Source of the DNA: Dactylonectria macrodidyma
Lineage: Eukaryota > Ascomycota > Sordariomycetes > Hypocreales > Nectriaceae
Assembly: GCA_020744425.1 (NCBI GenBank)
Contig: JAGMUV010000003.1
Span: forward strand, 3,224,001 to 3,288,000
Direction of reading: 5' to 3'
Length of the DNA stretch: 64,000 bases
Within the stretch, counting starts at the first letter, position 1. Every line of letters begins with the position of its first letter. This document shows positions 54,224-64,000 of the stretch, one piece after another. Both the position numbers and the translations under genes were made by a program. The notes beneath the pieces were generated by a model. It made no database searches. It was not told where the DNA came from and saw only the letters and a program-made list of their open reading frames with translations.

Positions 54224-57200
54224 TTAAGCCCAGCCTTCCACATGCTCCAGCTCGTTCATGGCCTCTTCCGCAGCCATGTCCGCCCATGTCATATCCAGCT
54301 TTTCCAACTCTCTCGAGAAAAAGTCCTGCTCATCTCGCATAGCAGCCCGAATCTCAGGCGCAATCTTCTCGGGGAAACGCCGTACGTTAAGCCAATGCGT
54401 CAAGCTACGCAAAGCCTGCTCCAGGGGCAACGCCGCATCTACCTCGGCGTCCACATCGCTTCCGGCGAGCCATTCGTCTCGCAGGTCCGGCCGACAATGC
54501 AAATATACCGCCGTGATGACCCTCATGTTGCTCTGGCGCCACTTGCGGCCGCAGTAAGGGACCTGGTTCTTGAACAGCTTTAGAGTGTAGAGTCGAAGCT
54601 CCTGTTGCGGCACCTTGAGAGACTTCCGCAGAATGGTTGAGGACTTGTACTGCACCAGTAGGAGATTTCGGTGTGCCTTGTTCTTGCAAATTTTCTGCAT
54701 CACCCTCAGGTAGTTGATTAGGGAGAAGAAGTTGCGGCGCGAGAAATCAGTAATGGGCTCGGCGGGAAGGGGGTTGACGGGGTATCCTAGCTCGTCAACT
54801 TCTGGCCTAACAGAAACTTGATTGTCGCTCTTGGGATCTTCGTCGTCTTCCGGCATATCAGGGTCAGATGGAGACCGTCGTCTCTTGATCGGAGGTGGCG
54901 CAGCATCATCTTCGCTCTCTAACTCGTCATCTTCCTCATCATCTTGATCCAGCTCCGCGCCCATCTTGTCCTTGGACCGTGATCGCAGGTTACAGAAATG
55001 GAAGAAGCTGTCAGAGTTAGAACTATTAAAACCAGCAGGTGTATCAGATTATTCATAACACTAACCTATTCTCCACGCGGTCCATCTTGCTGTCGACCAC
55101 TTGCTGGATATCCTGATGAGCAAAGAGCTTGAGAACGAGAGGGACGTAATTAGAGTCCAAAAGAAGCTGCGTCAAGTACTCGAACTTGAGAACATCTACC
55201 CAATTGCATTAGACAAGGACACTGCGAATCTTGAACCAAAACTTACGAGATAGTCTCAACCACTTCAACAGGAGGAGGAGGATGCCAGTCATAGCCTTTG
55301 ACGTAATCTCCCGTGTCCTTGCGGCGTCGATCTCCTCAGGCGATGGCTCGGGAGCTTCTCTCGTGCCGTTCTGGCCTGGCATTTCTTGGGGCTTGTTACC
55401 CATGGGGCCACCATTCATTCCAGGATTGTTACCCCGGCCCATTCCGGGTGGCATTTGCTGGGGTTGTTGCGCGACTATCGCTGTCACGTTGATAAGTATC
55501 GGGCGCAAGAGAACAATCACGAGAGATTGAAGATGGGGCAACGCATCGCGCTACATAGTTGTTAGCAATGGTCATCAAGCATCGTTCACGGTGACGTGCA
55601 TAAAACTTCTCAACGGCCACCAGTCGTTGTTTGTCCCGTTCACTGAGTAGCTCTGGTCGTGGTCCGAAGTCAACCTCTAGTTCTGATGCAGTGGCGTTTC
55701 TCTTTTGTTCTTCAAACCTCTCTTCGGCTTTCATTTCTCGTAGGACTTCGCGATCTTCGAGAGTCAGTTCGTTTTCAAGGTCAAGGTCTTCAATATCGTC
55801 ATCCTCGTCGTTGGCTTCCCAGCCGCGCTCAAACTTGAGAAATCGCTCGCGCTCTTCCCAAAGCTGCCGGGTTGCCCGTGTCATCCTCACCCGAGTTGAA
55901 AACAACTCACCAGCCTCGAGAATCGAGGCAGGTATATCACTTCCCTCCCACTTACGACCAACTAGCGAGTCGTGGAAACCGGCAGGACCTTTCCCACCAG
56001 CACTGTTACTGGTGGCGTCGAGGGGCGGGTACATGAAGGGGAAATTCTGGTTCGTCTGATAGTTCTGCTTTTTGCCTCCCTTACCGCCGACACCAGGCGA
56101 GGGCGGTGGTGATGGTGCAGGTGTAGCAATGTGAACCGGCTGATCAAGGATTGAAGTACCTCCGCTCTGGATGTGAGGCGGTGCGGGGATAATACCATTG
56201 GCGCCGTTGTTCCGCGAAGAGAGGTTGGGAAGAGGTGGGAGGAGCGAAGTGTTTTCCGCTTCGAGGGGTATTAGAGGTTGCGGGGGCACATATGCTGGGT
56301 ATTTAGAAGTGATTTCCTGGCGGAACACATGATAGTCCAGGGGTGAGGCGGTGATAGTCTCCTTATCCTTACCGTCGTTGGCCATCTCACTGGTAGCTTT
56401 CTTGACGGCTGCTAACTCTCGAGAACCGCCGAACACGAGCAGTATAGATTTCCAAAATAACAAGAATATCTAGCTATGTAAGCGCCATTGCCTTTGGAGT
56501 AAATGATGATACGTACTTGAGTATGGGGCATGAGACTTTGCTCATCCCATCGAAGCTTCGAGGTCGCCGTGAGCATGAAGTCTACCAGTGAGGGGTTGAG
56601 CTCCACTAAATGTCTCGGTCAGCAACAAATAAAGACAGAAGATGGATCAATACGCACGCAACTTTCCATAGGTGGAAGACATGTCTTCGGGGTCGTTGAG
56701 GGTTTCTTGTATCGCAATGTACATTATCGTCATAAGGTTCATCAATTCGTCCTGAGCTTCCTGGAGATTTTCATGTTGTCCCTGGGGGTCGCCAGACCTG
56801 GGAGATGTTAGGTCAACGCTAGATATACGAGGATGTTTTAGATGCTCACCAGTGACCTTCAAAGCTATGGCGGAGCGCCTCCCAGACGACGGGCAATCCC
56901 TCGAGAGACGTGAGGCACTCAACGCCGGCCTTGATAGCTTGCAGTTGGGAAATGCTCGCGACAGATTTGTTATCTCCAGTCGTCGCATTCGGCATGGCCG
57001 TGTCGCCCCATCGTCCCAGGACCAAATACACCAGCTTCCCGATCGATGCCGATCTCAGCGCCGCGTCATTGGACTGGACGCCTGCGATGGCGGCTCGGAT
57101 AAAGCGCGTGCGGGTGTTGTTGTCTGCGTCGTCCCAGGCGTCTTGCGCATGAAATTCGTGCTGCCAGTGCCACTCGAACGCCCGCTGGGCGGAGTTGAGG

Positions 57201-57589
57201 CGCACCCATTGCCAAAACTGGTACACGAACCACTCGTCGATTTCCTCCGGATGTGGCCCGGTGTCAGAGTATTCGAAGTCGTAGGCGACCGGATCGGCGC
57301 GGTTGAACTCGGCGACGATGCGCCGCAGCTGCATCAGCGAAAGAGAGTCGGTCGGATTGTGTCCGTTAGGCGGCGGCGGAGCCATGGGAGCCGCGGGAGG
57401 AGGAGCTGTCTGCATGGTGTTGCGTTGGAGAGACGGCCGTGGTTGCGGAGGCGCGGGCACCGGTGGGAGGTCGATCTGCTCGGGTTCGGAGCCCACATCG
57501 GCGACCTCGCCCGTATCGGCGACGTCTCCGGTAGGCGTCTCCGGGGAGGGATCATCTTGTGGAGGCCGCGAGGGCCAGAGGTTGCTCAT
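54224..57589 (-). CDS. ham-2: STRIPAK complex subunit Far11/HAM-2/PRO22 (STRIP1/2 homologue)
   Basis: Core scaffold of the striatin-interacting phosphatase and kinase complex, which in filamentous fungi controls hyphal fusion, sexual development and signalling at the nuclear envelope. Exons: 57589-56850, 56797-56658, 56605-56517, 56469-55600, 55550-55247, 55195-55066 and 55007-54224, giving 1018 residues. Order: Pro-rich head, N1221 domain (AFEWHWQHEFHAQDAWDD, KSVASISQLQAIKAGVECL), hydrophobic helix (FLLFWKSILLVFGG), disordered middle, and the C-terminal DUF3402 domain (VLKFEYLTQLLLDSNYVPLVLKLF, VPYCGRKWRQSNMRVITAVYLHCRPDLRD). The fourth intron appears to be GC-AG (donor gcacgt after 55600): only this junction gives the conserved KFY-RDALPHLQSL. 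The frame also stays open upstream to 57676, but only from TTG. Confidence 0.94.
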
Positions 57590-58088
57590 CGTGTATTCGG
57601 TGGAAGTGGCTGAGGACGGATCGTGGATGGTGGGTGGACGTTGAGCTGATGGGTTATTTGCTCGGTGCCCCTCCAAAGTTGATTGTGAGCTTCGTCATTC
57701 ACTTCATGCTCCCAGCCATATTCACGGCGAATATCTGCGTCGGATCGAGTCGGCTGGGTCAACGAGCGCGGACTACGTAGCTTGGTTTGGAGGGCCGAGA
57801 TGCTCGCTGGACCTTGGGAAGTTAGGGACCATGCAGCCTTGGGGTTCGTGATTGGTGGGCTGGCGATGCTCATTGGTGGCCCGCACACCTGGGAATGCAG
57901 GGTCATGTTCCACTAAAACTTGTTCCACAGCCTCACATCTACTCTCGCCCATCAGCGACCAGTGCCTCCCTTGGCACTATTGGATATTAGTTGCAACAAG
58001 TATAGACACCTTGATAATCATGTCATGAAATGCAAAACGTGAAGCCGAGCGATGGGTTTGGTCATCAACCTGTATGTCTAGTCCGGCC
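57590..58088. other. Spacer between DUF2011 gene and STRIPAK gene
   Basis: 500 bases, tandem minus-strand arrangement. It holds the 3' end of the DUF2011 gene and the leader of the STRIPAK gene. No further element recognised. Confidence 0.5.
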
Positions 58089-58969
58089 TCATTCAGAACC
58101 AGCAGACATATCCCCCGAGTCTGCCGCACAAGCCTCAGCCTCACCCGCCTTGGCCACTGCCTTTTCCTGTTTGCTCTTGGCCCGTTTCCTCAACTTCTTC
58201 AGCCGGTTCATCCTCTTCTTCTTGTCCTTGGTGTGCTCTTCCTTTACCATCAGCTTTTGCGCTTCAACCTTCTCCGTCTCCTCCCTTAGCTTAGCTCTCT
58301 TGCGAAGTGAAATTCGCTGCTTCTTGCTCGGCTTCGCCTTCGTCTGAGCTGCCACTTCTTCTGAAATGCACGCTGATTCCCCCGGTCTTCGTTTACGTGC
58401 GACGGCAATAATAGTGACTCTCCATGGGAGCTGAATTCCCCAAACAGGATCCTTGGATCGTGCTAAGATGTCGTCTCCGCTCACTGCCGCAAAGGCGTAC
58501 TGTTGTTTTTTATCCACCGTTAAGTTCGTGAGCCTGTAGTAGGATGCTGGGCGTGGGAAAGCGAGGCCGCCGTCGCCCTGTAGCCCAACGTCTTCCTCCA
58601 AGACAACCTTCTGAGAGGGTCGCGTGGAGCTGAACAGGCGGAACTCGAATCCGTCAATGTCTGCATCCTCTTCGTCGCCGGCACCGGCTTCGGCGGAATC
58701 CGCATCAGCCCCGTTCCCGGTGAGATGGGATGGCGTCACAGCGAGATCCTTTGGCTGAGGGTCGGTCTCGTCTAGGCCAAGCGACTTTGCAATCTGAGCA
58801 TTCAGCCTCGCTTGCAACTCTGCATCGTAGCTCTCGTCCTCGCCGCTTGCTTCATCATCATTGAGATCAGCACGACGAACCCTAGGGCATCAGGTCAGCG
58901 CCAAGCTCTCTCACAACGGAATAGTCGGGGAGTCCGAGCAAACCTCTTAGCATCTGGCAGCTCAAACAT
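58089..58969 (-). CDS. DUF2011-type fungal protein
   Basis: Exons 58969-58944 and 58881-58089 give 272 residues, starting MFELPDAKRVRRADL, the opening I know from fungal DUF2011 proteins. The donor (gtttgc) is weak, but the junction is in phase and restores that opening. Layout: an acidic stretch (NDDEASGEDESYD), a beta-rich core (FEFRLFSS, ASYYRLTNL, WGIQLPWRVTIIAV), then a long, highly basic helix-forming tail (KPSKKQRISLRKRAKLREE ... KDKKKRMNRLKKLRKRAK), ending in an Ala/Ser-rich acidic tip. The basic tail suggests a nuclear or nucleolar protein, perhaps RNA-associated. That is inference; no function is established to my knowledge. Confidence 0.82.
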
Positions 58970-60879
58970 GGCTGTGTTTTTCTTCCTTTTTTTTTGTCTC
59001 ACTTCGGAGTATCTAGAGCCCGAATTTCAGGTCAGCTGGATGGGTGAGTTGGTGATTGTGTGATGTCGCCGTCAAGGTGGTATTTGCGAGATTGGCAGAT
59101 CGCCTGGACCTGTGGTTGAGTGGGACGTCAAGGGACTGGCTGTACAGCACCCACGCTGGGGTAACCTGGACTGCTAGAAGCGCAAGTGTCCAAATTTTCC
59201 GCTTTTGAAGCCGCCGGCTGTTGCAGCTGTGACAAGTCTCGAAAAGCCAGGGCGTAATGATTGCGATGCAACCCAAGAATTTCCCTGGCGGACTGCTTTA
59301 TCTTATCGGGCGAAGCCACATACCCGTCAGAGCTGAGCACAAGATGCTCTCAGCCAATCAGAGAGCATGTATGCCATCTTTCTCCTCCAACAGGCTAGAA
59401 TCCACAGCGCAACTCCCAGCCTGCCGGTGCCACTACTCACCAAATGGGAAAAACTCGCCTTCAGAGTCGCAGTCTCAGGCTTCCAGCGTTGCACCTTCGG
59501 CTCAAATTAAAATGCGAGTCTTCCTACTCGGCACAATTCCAAGTCCATCAAATTTGCTGTCTCGTGAACATGGGTCTTTGAGAACGCCCGTGGACCGTCC
59601 GGCCACAGCCTGGACCCATGATCATCACCCGGAGGGTCAGGAGGACCATGAAGACAGACCAGGAATACAGGCTGAGGCTTACCAGACTTGGTTGGAACTT
59701 GGCCATGCCATGGCCTGTGGTTGGTTCCATTGGATCAGTCAGTCCCATCGTCGTCGTCGTCTCATCGTAATTTCAAGCCCACGCCTCGGTTCCAGCCTCA
59801 AGCACTATCACCTACTTAATTACTACTACTTATTAGCTGCCCTGCCTGCTGCAGCTCCGCCAACTGTCTCCCTGCATCTTACCCTTCCCACATATCACAA
59901 GAGAACGAAAGCACTTCACGGCACACAATTGACAGCACACGGGCTCTGCTCCTCCCGACTCCAAAGCCAGAAGATCTGGCGACAGCTCTAATGATTCCCA
60001 TTCGAGCAATAAGGCTTTTTGCCAATTTTGGATAAGTCGTAAGTTGTTTATTTGCCGTCTTCCCGTTGTCTTGTCTCATCTGAACTATTGCATCCTGCCA
60101 TCGTCCCGAGCTTTTGAACTTGCACAGCCTATGGACCAGATCATATGCTCTCTCTCACACTCTCTTCACCTCCCGACCAACTAACCTAACCCCACGCAAC
60201 ATATTAAAAGAAAAACAAAAGACGAAAAAGTCATTCAGCCTCCCAGGAAACACACCATTCGTTACCAATTACAAGCGAATATTCGTCAATGTTTCGAGGT
60301 CTCGTCTCTCAGTCGCCATGCCAGCTCAGAGCTGTTGTCCTTGCACAACAAAACCGATGTTTGGTGATTTGTCCTTCCTTCGAGCTCGACAATCGACAAT
60401 CGAGCCATGTAGTATTTCCGACATTTTCGATTCCTGCCGCAATTGCCATTTCCCCGCCGGCAGCCGCTTGTCAACGAAGCGGCCGGCATCTTGCCCTTCC
60501 AAAAAAAAAAAAAAAAAAAAAAAAGCTTGGTAGCTTGTCATTTGCAACGTGGCAATATTCGCGACAGCCTCGACACCACACCAAAAAGGCCCGTGTTCCA
60601 TCGACTGATGCCGTGGCACAGCTTGAGATTACGTTCCTCTCATGGTTCACTTGTTCCGACCCCCTCCAGGTGCCTGTCTACCTTTCAGTCGTTGGTTTTT
60701 CCCAGAACCGATCCGCAAATACCGTTTCCAAACACCGGCCGTAAAATATTCCAATAAATGTTCTACAAGCCCACTGACATAGAAAAGAAAGGCCCAAAAG
60801 TCAGCAGAGCTTCAATCGTGACGGTTCGACGCGTTGTGTATCCTCGATATCGAGTGTGAAGTTCAGCGAGTTTCAACAA
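58970..60879. other. Gene-free region upstream of DUF2011
   Basis: A 244-codon open frame (59257-59991, plus) has no domain and biased composition. A 24-base A run lies at 60501-60524. The T-rich segment near 58975-59000 is upstream of the DUF2011 start. No RNA gene recognised. Confidence 0.5.
60501..60524 (+). repeat. Poly(A) run of 24 bases
   Basis: Uninterrupted A run after GCCCTTCC. No flanking duplication seen. Confidence 0.85.
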
Positions 60880-63060
60880 CTAACTTCCGCTCCAAGAGTA
60901 TTGGTTCATGCCATCGAAGGAGCCTCGAGGCCCTCCACTGTAGACTGAGGGCGCCTGGCTCTGGCTTGAATCAGTCTTGGTCGGCGAAGTCCCCGCAGTG
61001 GTGCTCTTGTATTGGTCCTGTGGAAAGGGGTACGGTCTTCCGTCATTGCTGGTGTACCCAACACTCGAACTTTGCTCGGCAGCGGTCGTCCAGGTGGTTG
61101 ATGATGGATAGTATTCTCTAGCAGTGGCCGAAGAGCCAGCAGATGACTCTGGGTTATATCCTGGTTGAGTCACATCGCTTGGACTGGTATTGACAGGTGC
61201 GTATGATCCGTATCGATATTCTGGCGATGCTTCGTTTGCGATGGGGCCCGAAGTCCGTACGGAAGGGTGGCTCATGTGTCGCGGGCTCTTCGATGGTCGG
61301 GGGTTGTCGACGTAACGAGGGATGCTCAGGGCACTCTCGTGGCCACCGAGTGTAGGAGTGTGGATGGGAAGTTGCGGAGGGGCTGACGTCGTGTGCACAT
61401 AATTGTACCCAGGCCTCATCGAGGATTGACTTTGATCCGTGGCAACCAGGGACAGTTGGACCGAAGGCTCCATCGAGGTTTGGAGAGGGAGCTCCTGTGG
61501 CTCCGCGGTAAAGCTAGCAGCTCCTGTCAGGGCATGCTTTGGAAATGGATCGCCTCCTATGGTGGTGGCTGGATAGGGCCCAGCACCGGATGACGGAACC
61601 TGGGACATTGGCACCTGGCTGGGAGAGCTCCAGTTCGGGTAAGAGCTACCACACAGCAGTTAGCACAGGTTTTCTCACGCCAGGTCGCTGGACGCTGGAA
61701 GGGGTAAAGGAGAGATGTTCTGGATCCATGCTTCCTCTCTCTACCAAATCCGAGGCGCCAGAGCAAGTTGGGGGGGAGCGGCAACTTACTTCGACCTCAT
61801 GGAGCCCAGCTGGGTTCCTGGGAGCTTCGGGGCACTGAACGTGAAGGCTGTCCGTGGAAGTTGTCCATCAAGTCCCCTTGCCTTAGCTTCCTGCTGCTTC
61901 GCGTTCAGGGCCCCAGCTACGACTCCCAGTCCAGTCTCGACAAGAGCCTGTCCACGAGATCCAGCACTTGAGCCCAAAAGGGGGATCTCTTTCCGGGCCT
62001 GGAAATTACGTGGGCTGCGTCCTCGAACCACGATCGGGGCAGTTGTTGCTTCCGTGAGTACGACCTTGTTACCGTTGGCTAGGGTTCCTACCACCTTCAG
62101 GTGCAACACGAAATGTTGTTGCAGTTCCTTTCGCCGTCCGTTATTTGCTGTGGCTCTTTGCTATTGTCAACGTTGGTCCTCGGAAAGCGAAAGATATTCA
62201 ACCCACATTCTAAACTGCAGTCGACGCCAACCGACGGGGTACACGGCGAACTCTCCATCAGTTTCGTTTCCATCATCCTGGAAAGGAATCAAGGGGAGTG
62301 GTGGAGGCTCTTGGTCGGGAGTTTGATTTGTTTCTGGGGAGTTTGGTGGGGGGGTCTTCCAGGGAATGACTATCAGGCGGACAGGGTTGCCGTCGACAGA
62401 CTCGATGGCCGATATGGTGACTTCCATGTTGTTGACGGCGACCGTCTCCCCGGACTCGGTAATGATTGACAACTGGCCTCGGGGGGTGATGAGTGATCCG
62501 CTGGTCTGAAACAGATTTCTCCGGTAGCACGTCAATTCTGGCTGCCGAACGCTTCCGTCGGCTGTGCTTGTTGGCATCTCGGACAAGAAGAACATGCCGT
62601 GGAGCTGGGCAGACAACTCGAGTTGGTGGATCCGGCCTTGCTGGTCGACGATTGTGTGCTTATCCTGGGACCGTTTGAAGGCCAGCAGCTTGTGATCGTG
62701 GTTAACGGTCATCTTGTTGCCATCATCACGAAGGTCCTGGACCATTTCCTGGTACGGCGGCTCTGTCTCGGAGAAGGACCTCTTCAGATTGGGATAGCTG
62801 TGGTGGGAAGCAAGATCAGGATGAGAGGATCTTTCGTACGCCTCCTGGTCATCTTGGGCATACCGGTTGTAGGTGTAGGGAGGATGATCCACGTCGTGGT
62901 TGCTGGCAGGCCGTCCTGAGAGAGGCGTGGTTGAGGGGATCGTGTCTGGAACTCGACTGGACATGTGCACTGGGCCACCATAGTTTGACCACATACTTGA
63001 ATGCGCCGGATGTCCTCTCAAATCTGCCATGGCGGCCGGATATGCTGCTATGGTCGTCAT
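60880..63060 (-). CDS. NDT80/PhoG-family transcription factor (VIB-1/XprG-like)
   Basis: Nuclear regulator with an immunoglobulin-like, p53-type DNA-binding fold. Exons 63060-62207, 62155-61790 and 61645-60880 give 661 residues. The NDT80 domain covers about residues 120-370: DHKLLAFKRSQDKHTIV, LHGMFFLSEMP, ELTCYRRNLFQTSGS, then across the first intron WRRLQFR-IATANNGRRKELQQHF and IVVRGRSPRNFQARKEIPL. The Arg residues of the last two blocks are the family's DNA contacts. The C-terminal 270 residues are Ser/Pro/Tyr/Gln-rich. Relatives in Neurospora (VIB-1, FSD-1) and Aspergillus (XprG) control heterokaryon incompatibility, protease secretion under starvation and sexual development; I cannot tell which paralogue this is. 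A possible 5' exon is hinted by an AG acceptor (gatccag) and open frame upstream of 63090, so the N-terminus is uncertain. Confidence 0.92.
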
Positions 63061-64000
63061 AGGAGCATATCTTTGCGAATTCGCCGTCACTTCAACGCAA
63101 CCAAGTTGCCTGGATCAAAACCTTCGCGAACGTCGTCACCCAAAGAGCATGGGTCTTGACTCGGGATATTTGCGAGCGTGGTCAAGACCTTGGGAGCTCT
63201 CCTTGACAAGAGGTGCGGTGCGAGCAAGTTGTTTTCAAGGAGAATGGAGAATCAAATGCACTGGCGTATTCAAGGTTGCAGGCGAAAGTGTACTTGTATA
63301 TGGATGGATGGTGGGTGTCCCAAAGACGGCAGATATACGCAGAGGGGAGTGTCTAGTGAAATGCCCGGCACTGTCCCCGGGGTGGGGACAGACGGAGACG
63401 GGGGGGGGTTTCGACGTCCAGGCACAAGGGACTTGGACTTGGACTTGGGGACGGACTCTGTGCAAGGCCTACTAGAACCGAGCCCAGGAGTCCTCTGTAC
63501 AGTACCATAGTACAGTTGAGTACAGTGCAGTATGAGCGGCAATCAGAAGGGCCTGGCCTGGTCTGTGGGCTGGGAAACCAGTCCAGTGCATGCGGCCGTT
63601 CTTGGAAGGAGGATGGGGAGTGGGAGGGGGGCGGATCTGTGTGAACAGCGACGGTCTACTACGTAGTATGCTGGGGTTCGGGGTGGGTACCCTGCTGTGG
63701 GCAAGCCTGGGAACGAGGACCATAGAAGACGGTGATATTCCAGTGAACAAGGAGGAGGAAGCAAACGTGGGTGAGGCCAGGGATGAGCAACGTTGAAGGC
63801 CCTCTTAGGGGGTCGGCAGGTGGGTGCGTGATGGAGCTTGGACGAAGCCATGCCCCGGAGAAGTATCACAGAGTGTTGAAGGGGACGGCAAAGTGCCGGG
63901 TACAGGTAGGTCTGTCCAGGAGGTAATGACAAGGGCCGGAGGAGGACCAGTGGGCTCGAGAAAGCTTCCCAGACACGCCCCAGTCCCGTTGCCATCCCAT
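63061..64000. other. Upstream region of the NDT80-type gene
   Basis: No supported gene. Three GTACAGT copies lie at 63497, 63510 and 63520, and a perfect palindrome TACTACGTAGTA at 63657-63668, identical to the one at 12574-12585. G-rich purine tracts occur around 63390-63410 and 63600-63640. Confidence 0.5.

Noticed and set aside
59257..59991. 244-codon plus-strand frame
   Set aside because: Low-complexity His/Ser/Pro-rich translation with no family resemblance.
1..64000. Biosynthetic cluster, CRISPR array, rRNA or viral insertion
   Set aside because: No polyketide or peptide synthetase, no regularly spaced repeats, no rRNA-like blocks and no viral genes were recognised.

Overview
This window looks like nuclear DNA of a filamentous ascomycete (Pezizomycotina). 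Genes are split by short introns of about 45-100 bases with GT-AG (rarely GC-AG) borders. Intergenic regions are one to several kilobases long. The proteins read as typical fungal housekeeping and regulatory families, including STRIPAK Far11/HAM-2, CAF16, DUF2011 and NDT80/PhoG. The intergenic TACCTAGGTA-like motifs and gene style suggest a Sordariomycete, possibly Hypocreales, but that placement is inference from style only.

Layout. 1-2208: minus-strand dynamin-family GTPase Vps1, cut by the left edge. 4700-7132: plus-strand GID/CTLH ubiquitin-ligase subunit Gid7/WDR26. 8963-11088: a piggyBac-type DNA transposon with 27-bp inverted ends, its transposase interrupted by an 8-bp tandem duplication. 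11.1-17.0 kb: a long gene-poor stretch. 17058-19080: a PH-like, low-complexity protein of unknown role. 19935-23220 (minus): importin-alpha exporter CSE1. 25727-30577: intronless tuberin/TSC2 RapGAP. 31522-31923 (minus): small conserved-looking protein. 34665-36345 (minus): a tandem-GNAT protein with a GH3-C-terminal-like head but no GH3 barrel. 38784-41223: kinetochore CENP-I/Mis6. 41724-42584 (minus): soluble ABC ATPase CAF16. 43284-44981: DNA polymerase delta subunit 2. 45311-46750 (minus): F-box-like protein. 48010-49115: L-serine dehydratase. 49844-50419: Cys-rich, Asp-rich secreted, probably GPI-anchored protein. 50717-51204 (minus): CENP-S/MHF1. 52816-53764: four-helix MARVEL-like membrane protein. 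54224-57589 (minus): STRIPAK subunit Far11/HAM-2/STRIP. 58089-58969 (minus): DUF2011 protein. 60880-63060 (minus): NDT80/PhoG transcription factor.

How they relate. This is mostly a euchromatic housekeeping block, not a biosynthetic or defence cluster. Three chromosome-cycle genes (CENP-I, POLD2, CENP-S) lie within 12.5 kb, and each has a perfect ACGCGT (MCB-type) site 0.1-0.25 kb upstream. TSC2, Gid7 and STRIPAK are signalling or nutrient-response factors. The mobile element and the gene-poor segments around it are the most accessory-looking part. Exon borders were worked out by hand from splice consensus and reading-frame continuity.

I did not find a convincing wholly new biological system. 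The best leads are the unusual ends of the piggyBac element and its 8-bp interruption, the GH3-less tandem GNAT protein, the Cys/Asp-rich surface protein, and three regularly spaced 13-nt repeats upstream of CENP-I.
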